DNA from: Guillardia theta CCMP2712
Taxonomy: Eukaryota; Cryptophyceae; Pyrenomonadales; Geminigeraceae
Direction: 5' to 3'
Assembly (NCBI RefSeq): GCF_000315625.1
Contig: NW_005434655.1
Span: 618,807 to 651,790, forward strand
DNA: 32,984 nucleotides
Shown: piece by piece, positions 1-9,723 of the stretch
How positions within the stretch are numbered: position 1 is the first letter of the stretch
How the letters are laid out: each line of letters begins with the position of its first letter
Program-made: the position numbers and the translations under genes
The notes under the pieces: generated by a model
Database searches by the model: none
Told to the model about the DNA's origin: nothing
The model's input: only the letters and a program-made list of their open reading frames with translations

Positions 1-57
1 GTCTTTCAGGCTCAGGCTCGTTTCTTGACCTTTTGAGAGAGAGTGTTTCATGAGATG

Positions 58-215
58 AAAGGAGAGAGAGGAGAGAGAAGAGAGGAGGAAGGAGGGGGGA
101 GGGAGGAGAGAGGAGAGAGGAGGGAGGAGAGAGGAGGGAAGAACAAAGGGCAGAGAGGAAGGTGGAGCGGGGGGGGGAGGAGGGAGGAGAGAGGAGGGGA
201 GGGAGGGAGAGGAGT
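58..215. repeat. GA-rich simple sequence
   Basis: The plus strand here is almost entirely G and A (GGAGAGAGG, GGGAGGAGAG and similar units, imperfectly repeated). It gives long open frames made only of Arg, Glu and Gly, which I treat as low-complexity artefacts. It may be the intron in front of the possible plus-strand exon that follows. Confidence 0.8.
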
Positions 216-420
216 GACCACCTGATAGACAAGGAGAATCTGAGTTCTTCCTCATCGGAACTAGAAGACATCTTGGATTGCTTCTTCGCCGAGACCTTGA
301 CAGATGAGTATGAGGAGCAACAACTTGCGAACAGCCGCCATGAAGCCAACAAACCTCCTGCGATCTCCTGCCTCCTTGCACCTGCGACCACTTCTTGGTC
401 GAGCTTGACTTGTGGTTGTT
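216..420 (+). CDS. Possible terminal exon of a plus-strand gene entering from the left
   Basis: After the GA-rich stretch, the plus strand reads as ordinary acidic protein (DHLIDKENLSS, then ELEDILDCFFAETLTDEYEE), unlike the surrounding low-complexity text. The frame stays open to 539. If used to the end, it would overlap the last exon of the minus-strand PDZ gene, which stops at 478, so the two genes would be convergent. The composition suggests coding, but no acceptor, stop or family could be fixed. It could also be chance or untranslated sequence. Confidence 0.25.
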
Positions 421-477
421 GGAGGAGCCGTCAAGGCTGTAGGGTGTCGGTGATGATGGGAAGCGGAGACGACTTTG

Positions 478-3142
478 TCACCTCCTCCTCGTCATGTCCA
501 GGGCCGGTGGCGGTGGTGTTGGTTGGGGCTCAGGCCTGACCTCTCCCCGCGACTTGGAGGAACTGAAGGAGAAGTGTGAGATGAGGAGGAAGGGGAGGAG
601 GGAGGAGGAAGAAGAAGCACAGAGGGACGAGGGGGGAGGGAGGAAGGAGGGAGGAGGGAGAGAGATTCAAAGAGGAAGAGTATCACCTGGTTGTTTTAGA
701 ATCTTTTTTGGAGGATTCATCGCTGTTCTCCTCCATGTCCAGTCGCTTCTCCAACAATCGGTGGAGTCTTCGATTTTCAAGCTGCGAGATGCGTGAGGTC
801 AGAACGTGAAGCAAGGGGCGCGTGAAAAATCTTATCGCATCACATGACATGGCTTTCATGCCACACACATACGAGTACTCCGTGATCAATCAAACTCAAC
901 ATAATGCCGCATCACAAAAGAAAAGATAGGTTGCAATTACATCATAACCACACTCTTTCTTACTTGCAATCTTGCCAGCTTCGAGTTCGCTTGCTGCAGC
1001 GAGGTATTCAGCCTCTCCTGCTCGCTCCTCTTCTCATCGCGGATGTTGCTGATGCTTTCCTCCAGCTGCGCGATCTTGTCCTCCTTTGCCCTCACGTTCT
1101 CTACAGGAGGAAGTCATTCACTCCATCTCCTCGTTGTCACTTCACCTCTCCTTCACCTCTCCCCTCCCCTCCCCTCTGCCCTGCTCGCATCTCGTAGGAC
1201 CTCCTCTCTCTCTCCTCTCCTACCTGGGTTGCTTTTGGACGTCAGCTCCTCTAGCTGCTGCTGTAAAATCGCGATCCTCATCGCCCTCAGGGTTGCGATC
1301 CGTCGAACAACTTTGAGCTCGTCTTGAAGGTTTTGAACCTGATCAGCCTCATGTCAACCTTGGCTCTTTCCCTCTGCTCAACCTTGTCGTTGGCATCTCT
1401 CGTGTCTCGGCTGTGCTGCTTGCTCAATTCCTGAGGGGAGGTTTCGATCAACTCGTCAGGTCAAATACCCCCTCCTCCTCCTCCTCCTCCTCCTCCTCCT
1501 CCTCCTCCTCGAATCATCATCGTTACCATGATCATCGTGATCATCACTATTCTCTTTGACTTTCACCAGCAAGTCTCACCTCTATCGCCTGGCGGGATGA
1601 CTCGAGCAGCATCTTCTCGCCCTGCTGCATCTTCAGCATGCTCTCTTCCAGCTGTCGCTTCTCCAGCATGACTTGATCCAGCTGCGGGGACATTGTAACT
1701 CACTCTCATCGCAGCACAGACCAACTTCACCTGTCTCTGCACATCCCTCGCTTGACCGGACTGACTCTGCATCGACAAGAGCTTCTTCTCCGCCTCTTCC
1801 TGCCGTCTCAAGTAACCACAAGCACGTGCTCCTCTCCTCCTCAACCCACCAGCTTCCTCGTCAAGTCTGCCGACTTCTTCTTCGACCCCTCCAGATGCAT
1901 CTCAACATCCTTCAACTTAGTCGTCATGACCTCCTGGTCCCTCAGGTCTGCCTGCAGCCGCTCCACCCTCGCCGTCAGCATCTCCTTGTCTCCTTTGAGG
2001 CCCCTGATCGCTGCCGCCTGAGCCTGGATCTTAGCCATGCTGGCGTTCCTCTCCTTGTTGAGCTCATCTATTCTCCTCCTCTCCTTCTCCAGCTCCTTGA
2101 ACACCTGGTCCAGCTTCTCCTTGAACACCTCAATCGCCTCCTCTTCCTTCTCAAGATGTTCCCTGCTGCTCCATGGCGAGAAGTCGTCCTCCCTTCTCTC
2201 CTCCTCTCTCCTTGGGCTCGCGCGATCTTTCCTCAGCTTCGACTCCACGCTCCTCGGGCTCATGTACTCACGGTTCATCCCAGTGATCTCTGCGGCCACG
2301 TTGTATCCTGGCCCCTGCCCGACCGACCAGGGGGAGGAGGGGCGAGAGGGGAGCGATCGCATGATAGTCGAGCTAGTGGGGGTGGTGTAAGGGGAGGATG
2401 TGATCTTGTGCTCCATCGTCTCTGCGCGACTTCCAGAGCTGACGAGCAGCGGAGAATTCTTGTCGTCTCGCTCCGGTCCCTTCTGCCGCACAGGTCAGCA
2501 GCAGCAGCAGCGGCAGCAACAGCAGCAGCGGCCTTAACAGTTCCCCACCTGCTCCTCCTGCGGTGTGTCTGCTGTCCCGTGGCTGCAAGAGATGAGCAAC
2601 TCCTGCCAGCATTCCATCACAACCATGACGGGGAACAAGCACAACTCGTCTCCCAGCTCACCACAGTGGACTTGGGCTCTCCAATAATCATCTGCGTCAC
2701 CTGCAGAACCCTTCAGCGTCAACCTGCATGCGGGAGGCTCGCTGCCCCCTACCTCGTCCGGAACTTTCTCGTAGACGGAGATCTGGTCCACAGCATGCAG
2801 AAGGTCGCCAGGATGGACTAGGCAGGAGGCAGCAGCAGGGCCGTGCTCCTTTAGGGCTGCGATGGTGAAGGGGCCGACCGGGTACGTCTTCCAGAACGTG
2901 ATCCCGATGCCGCACTTGCTCCCCGGAGGCCCGTCCGATCTCTTGAGCATCAGAGACTTGTACTCCTTGCTCCTCCCCGCCGACGTCTGGCTCGTCGAGC
3001 CCACTGATCTTGGGGAGCTCGGGACCCGCGGCAGAGGTTTGGAGGGCGGAACGGACATGTCTTTTGTCAAGCTGTCATGCCCATCTCCTTTGGTCATCCT
3101 GGGGAGAGGAGGAGGGATGTAAGAGAGAGAAGAAGCTTTCAT
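478..3142 (-). CDS. PDZ-domain and coiled-coil protein, multi-exon
   Basis: No specific family is recognised. Read on the minus strand, the exons are about 3142-2549, 2482-1850, 1799-1731, 1681-1580, 1430-1224, 1100-964, 781-687 and 562-478. The first exon, after a Pro/Ser-rich lead, contains a PDZ-like fold at about residues 73-150: a carboxylate-binding loop like GIGITFW, then GPFTIAALKEHGPAA, GDLLHAVDQISV and CRLTLKG. PDZ domains bind C-terminal peptides and build scaffolds. The later exons are a long heptad-rich coiled coil (for example LEKEEEAIEVFKEKLDQV and LDQVMLEKRQLEESMLKM) ending in a proline-rich tail, EVRPEPQPTPPPPALD, and a stop. Phases agree across all junctions except one apparent frameshift near 1350. 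The start is uncertain: ATG at 3142 or 3097 is open, and extra 5' exons may exist. It is probably a cytoplasmic scaffold. Confidence 0.65.
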
Positions 3143-3269
3143 GCTTCCACGGGCGCCAGATCCAGATTACTGAGCCTCGCAAACGAAGGATTTCTACAGG
3201 ACAAAAGCATCGTTCTTGCCCTCCATCTACACAGATATGTCAGCAGGCACGCAATCCTTGTCGGAACTT

Positions 3270-3603
3270 ACTGTCTTTGAAGGAATCCACCGGAAAATGC
3301 GTCACTCTTGGCACATATCCTGCTAAGCAATGAGGCGTCACACCAGGAAGTGATAGCAATTGCGGGAGTGAGGAGTCAACTTTGAGAAAAATTTGATGCT
3401 GAAAGGTGAGATGGAGAGCCACAAAAAAACAAAATGATCCAGGAAGACCAAAAACTATTCAAACATGCAATGTAGTTCATGGTATGGGCGCCTTGAGTCA
3501 TGGAACTTGGCAGCAACAGGAGTGAGCTGGTGAACATGGACGAAAGACGATTCACAAAGTTGTAGCGGCTCGTGTCAGAGGACGCCGGAACGATCTTCTG
3601 CAT
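3270..3603 (-). CDS. Possible upstream exons of the PDZ gene or a short separate gene
   Basis: Two minus-strand stretches read like protein. One begins with ATG at 3603 (MQKIVPASSDTSRYNFVNRL and onward to about 3470). The second, about 3408-3270, follows a TTTCAG acceptor (HQIFLKVDSSLPQLLSLPG) and ends at a good GTAAGT donor. I could not make their phase agree with the first PDZ exon, so they may be a separate small gene, a 5' extension using an exon I missed, or noncoding. No family is recognised. Confidence 0.3.
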
Positions 3604-4205
3604 CGCTCCTCCTCACGGGTGTTTCCCTCACAACCGCTGAGCTGCATGACCTGCGCTGCTGCTCCTCTTCCCTTCCCCTCCTCCTCCCCTCCCTTCTTCC
3701 CTTCTCGACCTCACTAGTTTCCTTCGCCATGTGACTGAAGCCAGTCAAGTCTCACTACCCTACCCCCCGGCCCGGGAATATGATGCAGAAGTTGGGAATA
3801 TTATTGCTCTCGGTTCGAATTATGCTTTAGTATCATGGTACCGTATTTATTAGGTTCCTCTCTAAGTAAAAAGGCTATACATACCACCTGAGCCTCAAGT
3901 ACTCGATCGAACAGGCTCCCCCAGTACCCACTCCCGGGAGTAAAGTTCCTCCTTGTCAACGGACTGAAAGGATTTCGAATTGAGCGAAAGAAACTTCAAA
4001 CTTTCAATGCTGAAAACTTCAAACTTTCAATGCTGGAAACTTCTAAAACTTCCGTGCGGCCATGATAAATTACTCAAACTTTGTATGCTGGGAAACTTTG
4101 AAACTTTGAAGCTTTGAAATTTATTCAATGCCGCGAGTTTTTTTTTGAATCAAAGTTTCAAACTTATTTTTGATTTTGCCGATTCTGACCGCTCCTGTAG
4201 CCTCC
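3604..4205. other. Intergenic region between divergent genes
   Basis: About 600 nt between the minus-strand PDZ gene and the plus-strand nucleotidyltransferase. From 3640 it is CT-rich, then holds a CCCTACCCCCCGGCCCGGG segment near 3758. From 3980 it is AT-rich, with tandem and inverted AAACTTTC-type repeats and a T9 run at 4138-4146 about 60 nt before the ATG. It presumably contains both promoters. No gene is seen. Confidence 0.6.
3991..4035. repeat. Two tandem copies of a 22-nt AAACTTCAAACTTTCAATGCTG unit
   Basis: Identical units lie at 3991-4012 and 4014-4035 (period 23). They are followed by decayed variants at 4037-4055 and 4074-4110 (GGAAACTTTG, AAACTTTGAAGCTTTG) and a short palindrome AAGTTTCAAACTT at 4153-4165. 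The cluster sits directly upstream of the nucleotidyltransferase ATG. Confidence 0.8.
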
Positions 4206-5872
4206 ATGTCCGATCAAGGAACCGACAAGGAGGGGAGGCTGGTAGAGAAGAAGGCGGGAGAGGAGGCGGAGAAGAAGGCGGAGAAGAAGGCGGAGAAGCA
4301 GGCGGATGCAGTTGTAGTGAACCACCTGCCTGCCACTGTGATGCTACATACTCCCTCCAGTACGCCCAAGGCCGAGGAGTGTTACGACAAGAACGCTTAC
4401 CTGAGCAGAGTGATATCAAGTGTCGAGTCAAAAGACAGCATGCTATTGAAGATCAACTCATTCGTCTTGCAGCTTGGAAGGTCTATCAGCTCTCTTCCAT
4501 CCTCTGTCTCAGTTGCTCTTGACTCGATTCACAGTGTCCTTAAGGAAACATTTGGGCCGACAACCACACTGTCTCTGTACGGATCAACAGTTTATGGGTG
4601 TGCGACAGTTGATAGCGACTTGGACATTACATTTTGCATTGGTGATCAGGTGAGAAAAGCCTTTTGCCTGCTGGCCCGTTCGACTTCTCAACTGGCTTCC
4701 AGGACATGGGACTTGAAACGAAACGAAAGTTGTTGAAGAGACTCTCAAAGGTCCTCCGTCAGCGACTTCAATGTCAGTGTTTGGCAATTTTGCGATGTCG
4801 CGTGCCCCTGATCAAGCTGGAGGACAAGAACACAAACGTACCTGCCATCCTTACCTTGTGATGTTCTGAAGAGGTTGGCTGTAGATCAAGGCTGACCTTT
4901 CCACTGGAAATGCTGCCCCGATACCCCAGGCTAGACTCCTTCAAAGATATTCGAACATGGACTCAAGGTTCAGACAGGTATCTAGCTTTCTATCCCCAAC
5001 ACTTCTGCACTTCTGTTCCTTTTTCCCCCCTTTCTCTTGGCCTTTGCATTCAAGATGCTACTCTCTTGTTTTTGTTTGTTGCATGGACTGACAGAATCTC
5101 GAAGCTTGCCATCCTCGTGAAGCATTGGTCCAGAACAAGGGGCATCAATGACGGAGCGAATCTAATGAATTCGTATTGTTATTGTCTTCTGGTTCTGCAC
5201 TTCTGTCAAACGTAAGTCCATCAACATTGCGATCAGCACTCACGAGCTGGTTTGTGTCAGGATCCAACCTCCGATCTTGCCGATTTTGGACTGTAACAAA
5301 CCAATCCATGGTAATGTACTGAAGTTATCGAGTCGAGATCAATTGCTGCAGGATTCGAAGTTTCAAGGGTGAGTTGATCTGTTGTGTGTGCAAACAGCCC
5401 TCGCACCTGTTTGCTCCGTCCAACATTGACCAGTCCTATGCTCCAGCCGTCGCGAGTGGGTTTCTGAGAACGTCCAGACCCTTTCAGAGCTTCTGGGAAA
5501 GTTTTTCAAGTATTATGCGGAGGTGGATATGAATGTGATAAGTGAAAAGGATTGATGGACAACAGGATTTTGATTGGAACGAAGAGGTTATCTCAGGGAC
5601 CAATGCAAAACCATTGTTAAAATCAGCTGTCGAATGGGGTGAAGAGCAGGGCCAGGTCATTTGCATTCAAGATCTTTCGAACCCTCAGATGAATTGCGCT
5701 CGAAACGTACTTTTTTTCGGTTGTGTTGCCTGAGACTGAGCGAAAAACATTTTATCAGGTGAGGGATTTTGGGTTGGAGAAGATAGTCAAGGAGTTCCAG
5801 AGAGGAGATATGGTGATGAACTCGACACAGATCGGAGATTTATTCATTCCAAGTAAAGGAAAGAAGAAGTGA
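4206..5872 (+). CDS. Noncanonical poly(A)/poly(U) polymerase (Cid1/TRF4-type nucleotidyltransferase)
   Basis: Predicted to add nucleotides to RNA 3' ends. Nine exons (4206-4649, 4703-4837, 4885-4977, 5105-5211, 5261-5310, 5352-5368, 5457-5534, 5566-5706, 5759-5872) join in phase to about 392 residues. The catalytic palm shows the helical-turn motif LYGSTVYG and the metal-binding pair D138 and D140 (DSDLDITF). The third aspartate is D197 in KADLSTGN, after the typical VPLIKLED strand. The PAP-associated domain follows: LAILVKHWSRTRGIND, SYCYCLLVLHF, LGKFFKYYAEVD, DFDW and CIQDLSNP. The first 35 residues are a Lys/Glu-rich tail with repeated AEKK. There is no clear RNA-binding domain, as in short Cid1-like enzymes. 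Whether it prefers UTP or ATP cannot be read with confidence. The exact short exons between 5211 and 5457 are the least certain. Confidence 0.85.
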
Positions 5873-5952
5873 AGATTCTCAGTGGTGATACCTCCACATC
5901 TTTGAGAAAGGCACATAAGTGTTGAGATTTATTTCAATTCACTTCCCGCAAT

Positions 5953-6735
5953 CTACTCGTCCCACATTTCGCTCAGGCGGCTAATTTGCATCTTTGTGAG
6001 GACTTGTTCCTTCGAGCAACCATACTTGTCAACAATAATCCGAAGAGATTCAATGTCCAGTATCCGCTTTCCAAGAAGGTTCAGCTCGTCCAAGATGGCC
6101 TGCCGGCTCAAGTTCACCTTCCGAAAAGAACTTGGCGTTGCTTTTCCCTGCCCTCCCTGTCCTCCCCGCACACTCTGCCCTCCCTGCCCCTTCTGCACGA
6201 CTTGTCCTCCTTGTGCGTGCTTGGCTGCTGGCTTCATAGCAGCCAGCTGGCTCTTGTTCTCACGGTTAACGGGCACCACCTGCTTCGGCGCAGTGGCCTT
6301 GGAGGCCAAAACTTCTTCAAATGAAGATTCGTCAGACAAAGAGTTCTCGTCCGACATGTCGCCATCATCATCCTTCGCGTCCGTGGCTTGCTTTGCCCTC
6401 TTGCTTGACGGTTCTTCTGGATGCTGGCCCGTAGGTTTGGGGATCCTGTCTGTTTCAGTCTCCTTAGAATGAGCGGCTCTATGTGTGTCGAGCTCTTTTG
6501 ATTGGACGCTGTTCCTGATAATCATCGAAAATTCAGTTTGAACTTCGTGAAGTTTGTCACGTATAGTATCCACTTCTTGTGAGATGTCAAAAATTTTGCG
6601 AGAAAGTCTCTGTAAAGCCGGCATCATACTCCTGCTGCCGTCAGGCTGAAATTTGCCTTTTGAAAGGCCAAGAAATTGCCGCTCACGCATGGACTTTGCT
6701 TTGTTACCAACATTCTTATCGTGCGATGTATTCAT
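5953..6735 (-). CDS. Unrecognised basic, single-exon protein
   Basis: One open frame of about 260 residues from ATG 6735 (MNTSHDKNVGNKAKSMRERQ). The frame is open 84 nt further upstream to a stop but lacks another ATG. It has a short helical region (LSRKIFDISQEVDTIRDKL), a Ser/Asp/Glu-rich middle (DDDGDMSDENSLSDESS), and a Gly/Gln-rich linker with repeated GGQ. The compact C-terminal helical segment (RQAILDELNLLGKRILDIES to the end, MWDE) may be a binding module. Lys/Arg-rich stretches such as SSKRAKQ suggest nuclear location. No family is recognised. It ends about 80 nt from the stop of the upstream nucleotidyltransferase, so the two genes converge. Confidence 0.65.
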   Translation of the reverse strand: MNTSHDKNVGNKAKSMRERQFLGLSKGKFQPDGSRSMMPALQRLSRKIFDISQEVDTIRDKLHEVQTEFSMIIRNSVQSKELDTHRAAHSKETETDRIPKPTGQHPEEPSSKRAKQATDAKDDDGDMSDENSLSDESSFEEVLASKATAPKQVVPVNRENKSQLAAMKPAAKHAQGGQVVQKGQGGQSVRGGQGGQGKATPSSFRKVNLSRQAILDELNLLGKRILDIESLRIIVDKYGCSKEQVLTKMQISRLSEMWDE

Positions 6736-7189
6736 GCTCGAGCTCCTTCGTGCTTCAATTTCTCTGTGGTCGAGCCTTGGGGGTCCACTACGTCGTCGAG
6801 TATTGGTCGAAGCCACCAATAGTCAATGAGGCATTTCTGCGGCTTCGGAGGCAGTCCTTCCTCCACTGGCAGGCTGTGATCCTCCTTCGAACTCTCTCAC
6901 TACAGTATACTCATATCTTATCGAACCTCCGTCCCCTCCGCCGCTCCTCCTCAGTTCCTGGTCGCAGCCATCGCTTTCCAGGTTTGAAAGTCGTTTACTC
7001 AAAGTTTAGTTAAAAACAGCACGAATACATGACGGGCGGTCATAGGAGGGATGAGGTCTACCAGTGCAATGGTCAGTGGAGGGATGTGGGTCAGGATGTG
7101 GAGGGGGGATGAGGGTCTTGTTTAAAATGTTTTAAATTTTATAAAAGTATTGTAAAGGTCACCATCCAAATACGTGGGGGAATAGGTGA

Positions 7190-7640
7190 TGACTACTACC
7201 CCTGGTACTCGGTACCCCATCTTTTGACAGGACACCTTACCAGAAAATACCCCACCACTGGTTTACTTGTTTTAAAATGAGTCACCTACACCCACCCCCT
7301 CTTTTCCAGACCATGACCACTGTTTACAACCCCTTCCTAGCAGCAATTACGAAGCCCCACCCCTTCTTAGGGCCCTTATGATGCCCCTCGCCTACGTAAC
7401 ATAATCAACTTTAACAAGGGGGTAGGGTCATCATATGACCCACTATCTTTCCTCGAGCACCCCCTCATTATACATACAAGTACCCCACCCTTATAGACTT
7501 TGCTGCACATTTACCCATTTTGTGATCTGTACCCCACCCTCTATCAAGGTGAAGTACCCACCGTGTATATTCTACCCCTGCTCGATCATCCGACCCTACC
7601 AATGGAACGATGGTCATACCCTATGCACCCCTTGCCGACA
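7190..7640. repeat. Field of spaced TACCCC/CCCCACCC motifs
   Basis: C-runs of the kind TACCCC, CCCCACCC or CACCCCT recur every 20-36 nt for about 450 nt (for example near 7213, 7249, 7290, 7328, 7354, 7458, 7481, 7530, 7572, 7592 and 7627), separated by AT-rich spacers. The spacers are not copies of one another, so this is not a simple tandem array. A shorter related field lies at 27482-27640. Confidence 0.6.
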
Positions 7641-7679
7641 AGACTCTATCCGACTCTCAGCAAGTCTTGACACAGGGAC

Positions 7680-8235
7680 TCATCCTCGTCCTCCCCCTCA
7701 CTCCTCCTCCTCAAATCGTCCTCGCCTCTCCTCCTCCTCCTTCTGCTGCTATCATTCGCTTTCCTCCTGTCATATCCCCGCGTTTCGCGGCCTACCACCC
7801 CTATCACCAGTCTGCCTGGTATAATCTGCATTGCGCAAATCAACGCATGTCTGCTTGCAAACTAGGTGGATGTATTAGCAGGATGGTGTATCCTCCGCCC
7901 CCTCATGCACCAGCCTTTCTCATAGCACGCTACCTCTCCTCCTCCTCGCCCTCCCCCTCCCTCCCTCTTCCCTGTTCGTTGAATTGGCATTTCATCGCCA
8001 ACAAATCAATTGCACTACCCCCCACCCCTCTACCTACCCCACCCCTACCTCCTCCTCCTCCGCGCCGCTCCCATGCGTGCTGCTGTGTTCAACTTTGCAG
8101 CCTATCACTTCAATCCAACTTTCCTTCCTATCCACTCCCTCCTCCCTCTCCCGCTCCTCCCGCTCCTCCTGCTCACGATCCCGCTCCTCCTCCTCCTCCT
8201 CCCCACCCGTCCTCTAGTCCCTCAAGTCAGGGTGG
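7680..8235. repeat. CT-rich simple sequence
   Basis: Mostly CTCCTC, CCCTCC and TCCTCC runs with patches of ordinary sequence. It yields long proline/serine-rich frames on the plus strand and Arg/Glu-rich ones on the minus strand, with no domain signature. Confidence 0.7.
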
Positions 8236-8687
8236 CGGCTGCGGTTTTAACGTGCCGCGGGCCCCGGCGGCTCCTTTTTGTCGCCGGCTCTATTTCCTTC
8301 TGCTGCGCGCTTATCGCGCCGACGGCGACTTTGCGAGTCAAGATCACCGCCTAGAGTGCGATGGTTGAAACTGGAATGCCGCCCCTCCTCCTTAGCCCTC
8401 CTGCCCCTCCTCCTCCTCCCTCTGTGTTTCTTGCTTGTCATGCGCCCCCGTGTACGAATGCTCTGCATGCATGGTAGCTGTTGATGAGTGCTGAGAGGGT
8501 AGGCGGCATGGAGCGGCAGCCATGTTCGACCGGCAACCTTTTGCTGTTGTCATGACTTTGAATACTGATTCTGGTCTTACTGCTCTCGCGCTCGCTGCCG
8601 ATTCTGCCATGCGCTTCTTCGTTTGTTCTTGCGATGCTGCCTCTCTGATGCATTATTGTTCTCCGCAAGTCAAAGACAGATCTCATG

Positions 8688-8840
8688 CCTCCTCCTTCCT
8701 CCTCCTCCTCCTCCTCCCCATGACCCCCCTCGCCCCTGCATCCCCCCCCCCCCACCACCACCTCCTCCTCCTCCTCCTCCTCCCTCGCTTCCATCTGCTG
8801 CTGCTGCTTCTTCTTCTGCTTCTGCTCCTTCATCCTCTTC
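8688..8840. repeat. CCTCCT and CTGCTGCTTCT microsatellites
   Basis: CCTCCTCCT runs, a C10 run near 8742-8751, CACCACCACC, then CTGCTGCTGCTTCTTCTTCTGCTTCTG. It is pure simple sequence with no gene. Confidence 0.75.
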
Positions 8841-9723
8841 CTCTTTTTTCTCTCCTCTACCTCACCTGCATTTCCCGATGCTCTTGGTTGTGTTCCGACA
8901 TCAGTTATTCGTATCTCTGTTCTTGCGTAGCTGGCAGGGCTCCTTCTCCTCGTGCTTGTTTTCGTTTGTGCGATGTTTGAAAAACATATCTTTCTTTCTC
9001 ACTGTTTCCTACTTTGTCGTGTCTTCCTCTTCTCGGAGGTCTACACCCTTTTGTCCCAACAACCAAGTCCACATCCATCCTTGCTGTATTCGCTGCTTTT
9101 ATGCTGTTTGATATTTGTAATCTTGACTTGGTTTGTAATCTCTTGGAATGTCTTGTTTTCTTGAGTTTTCTCATCGTACATTCATTGGTGCCATGGAGAT
9201 TTGGATTCATCAAAACCCTGTAAAACGCATGAATAGTTTTCAAAGCAGAAGCATTTTGACGGTGTTAGTTGATTGTTAGAAAGCAGCTTGAATGTGTCTG
9301 AGAGGTTTATGTAAAGCCCTTCTGTTCCTGACCCAACACTACAGTTCAATGACTTTGTCTCTGAAGCGGCAATATTGTCTCAAGATGACATGTGCTTGAT
9401 TTGATTCTGTTCGGAATGCTGTCTCTTTAGTAGAAATATTTCTTGGATTGTTTCAGACCAGACTCCAAAGTTCCTTCTTTTCCTGCCTCCTCCTTTGTCA
9501 ATCACAATCTTTACATGTTTATGGGAAGTTGGATCTTTTTGAAGCTAGTATTGGTTCTTTTCATCTCTGTCTCTTTGTAAGACTTGCTTTTTCCAGGCAG
9601 AGCAGAGTTCGAAAACACTTGTCCAGGTACTGCTTGCTTGTAAGTTGCGCAACCGTGAAGTTTGATCGCGTTTGACCACAGGTCCTATCAACAAAGGAGC
9701 TTTCGTGCTTCCGGCAAGCATTC

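Larger units (their letters stand above)
6736..9723. other. Gene-poor region
   Basis: About 3 kb without a gene I can support. 6740-7020 is probably the 5' flank of the minus-strand gene. 7190-7640 is a field of spaced TACCCC-like runs, described separately. 7650-8470 and 8680-8840 are pyrimidine-rich simple sequence. 8850-9720 is T-rich, unremarkable DNA leading into the demethylase gene. Open frames here translate to poly-Pro, poly-Ser or Leu/Phe-rich strings expected from such composition. Confidence 0.6.

Noticed and set aside
3800-3830. tRNA-like GGTTCGAAT word
   Set aside because: No matching T-arm stem, anticodon arm or acceptor stem could be formed around it.
7610-9111. Long plus-strand frames of 150-250 codons
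   Set aside because: They are dominated by Pro, Ser and Leu from CCT/CTC simple repeats. They show no domain, no splice-consistent neighbours and overlapping equivalents in every frame.
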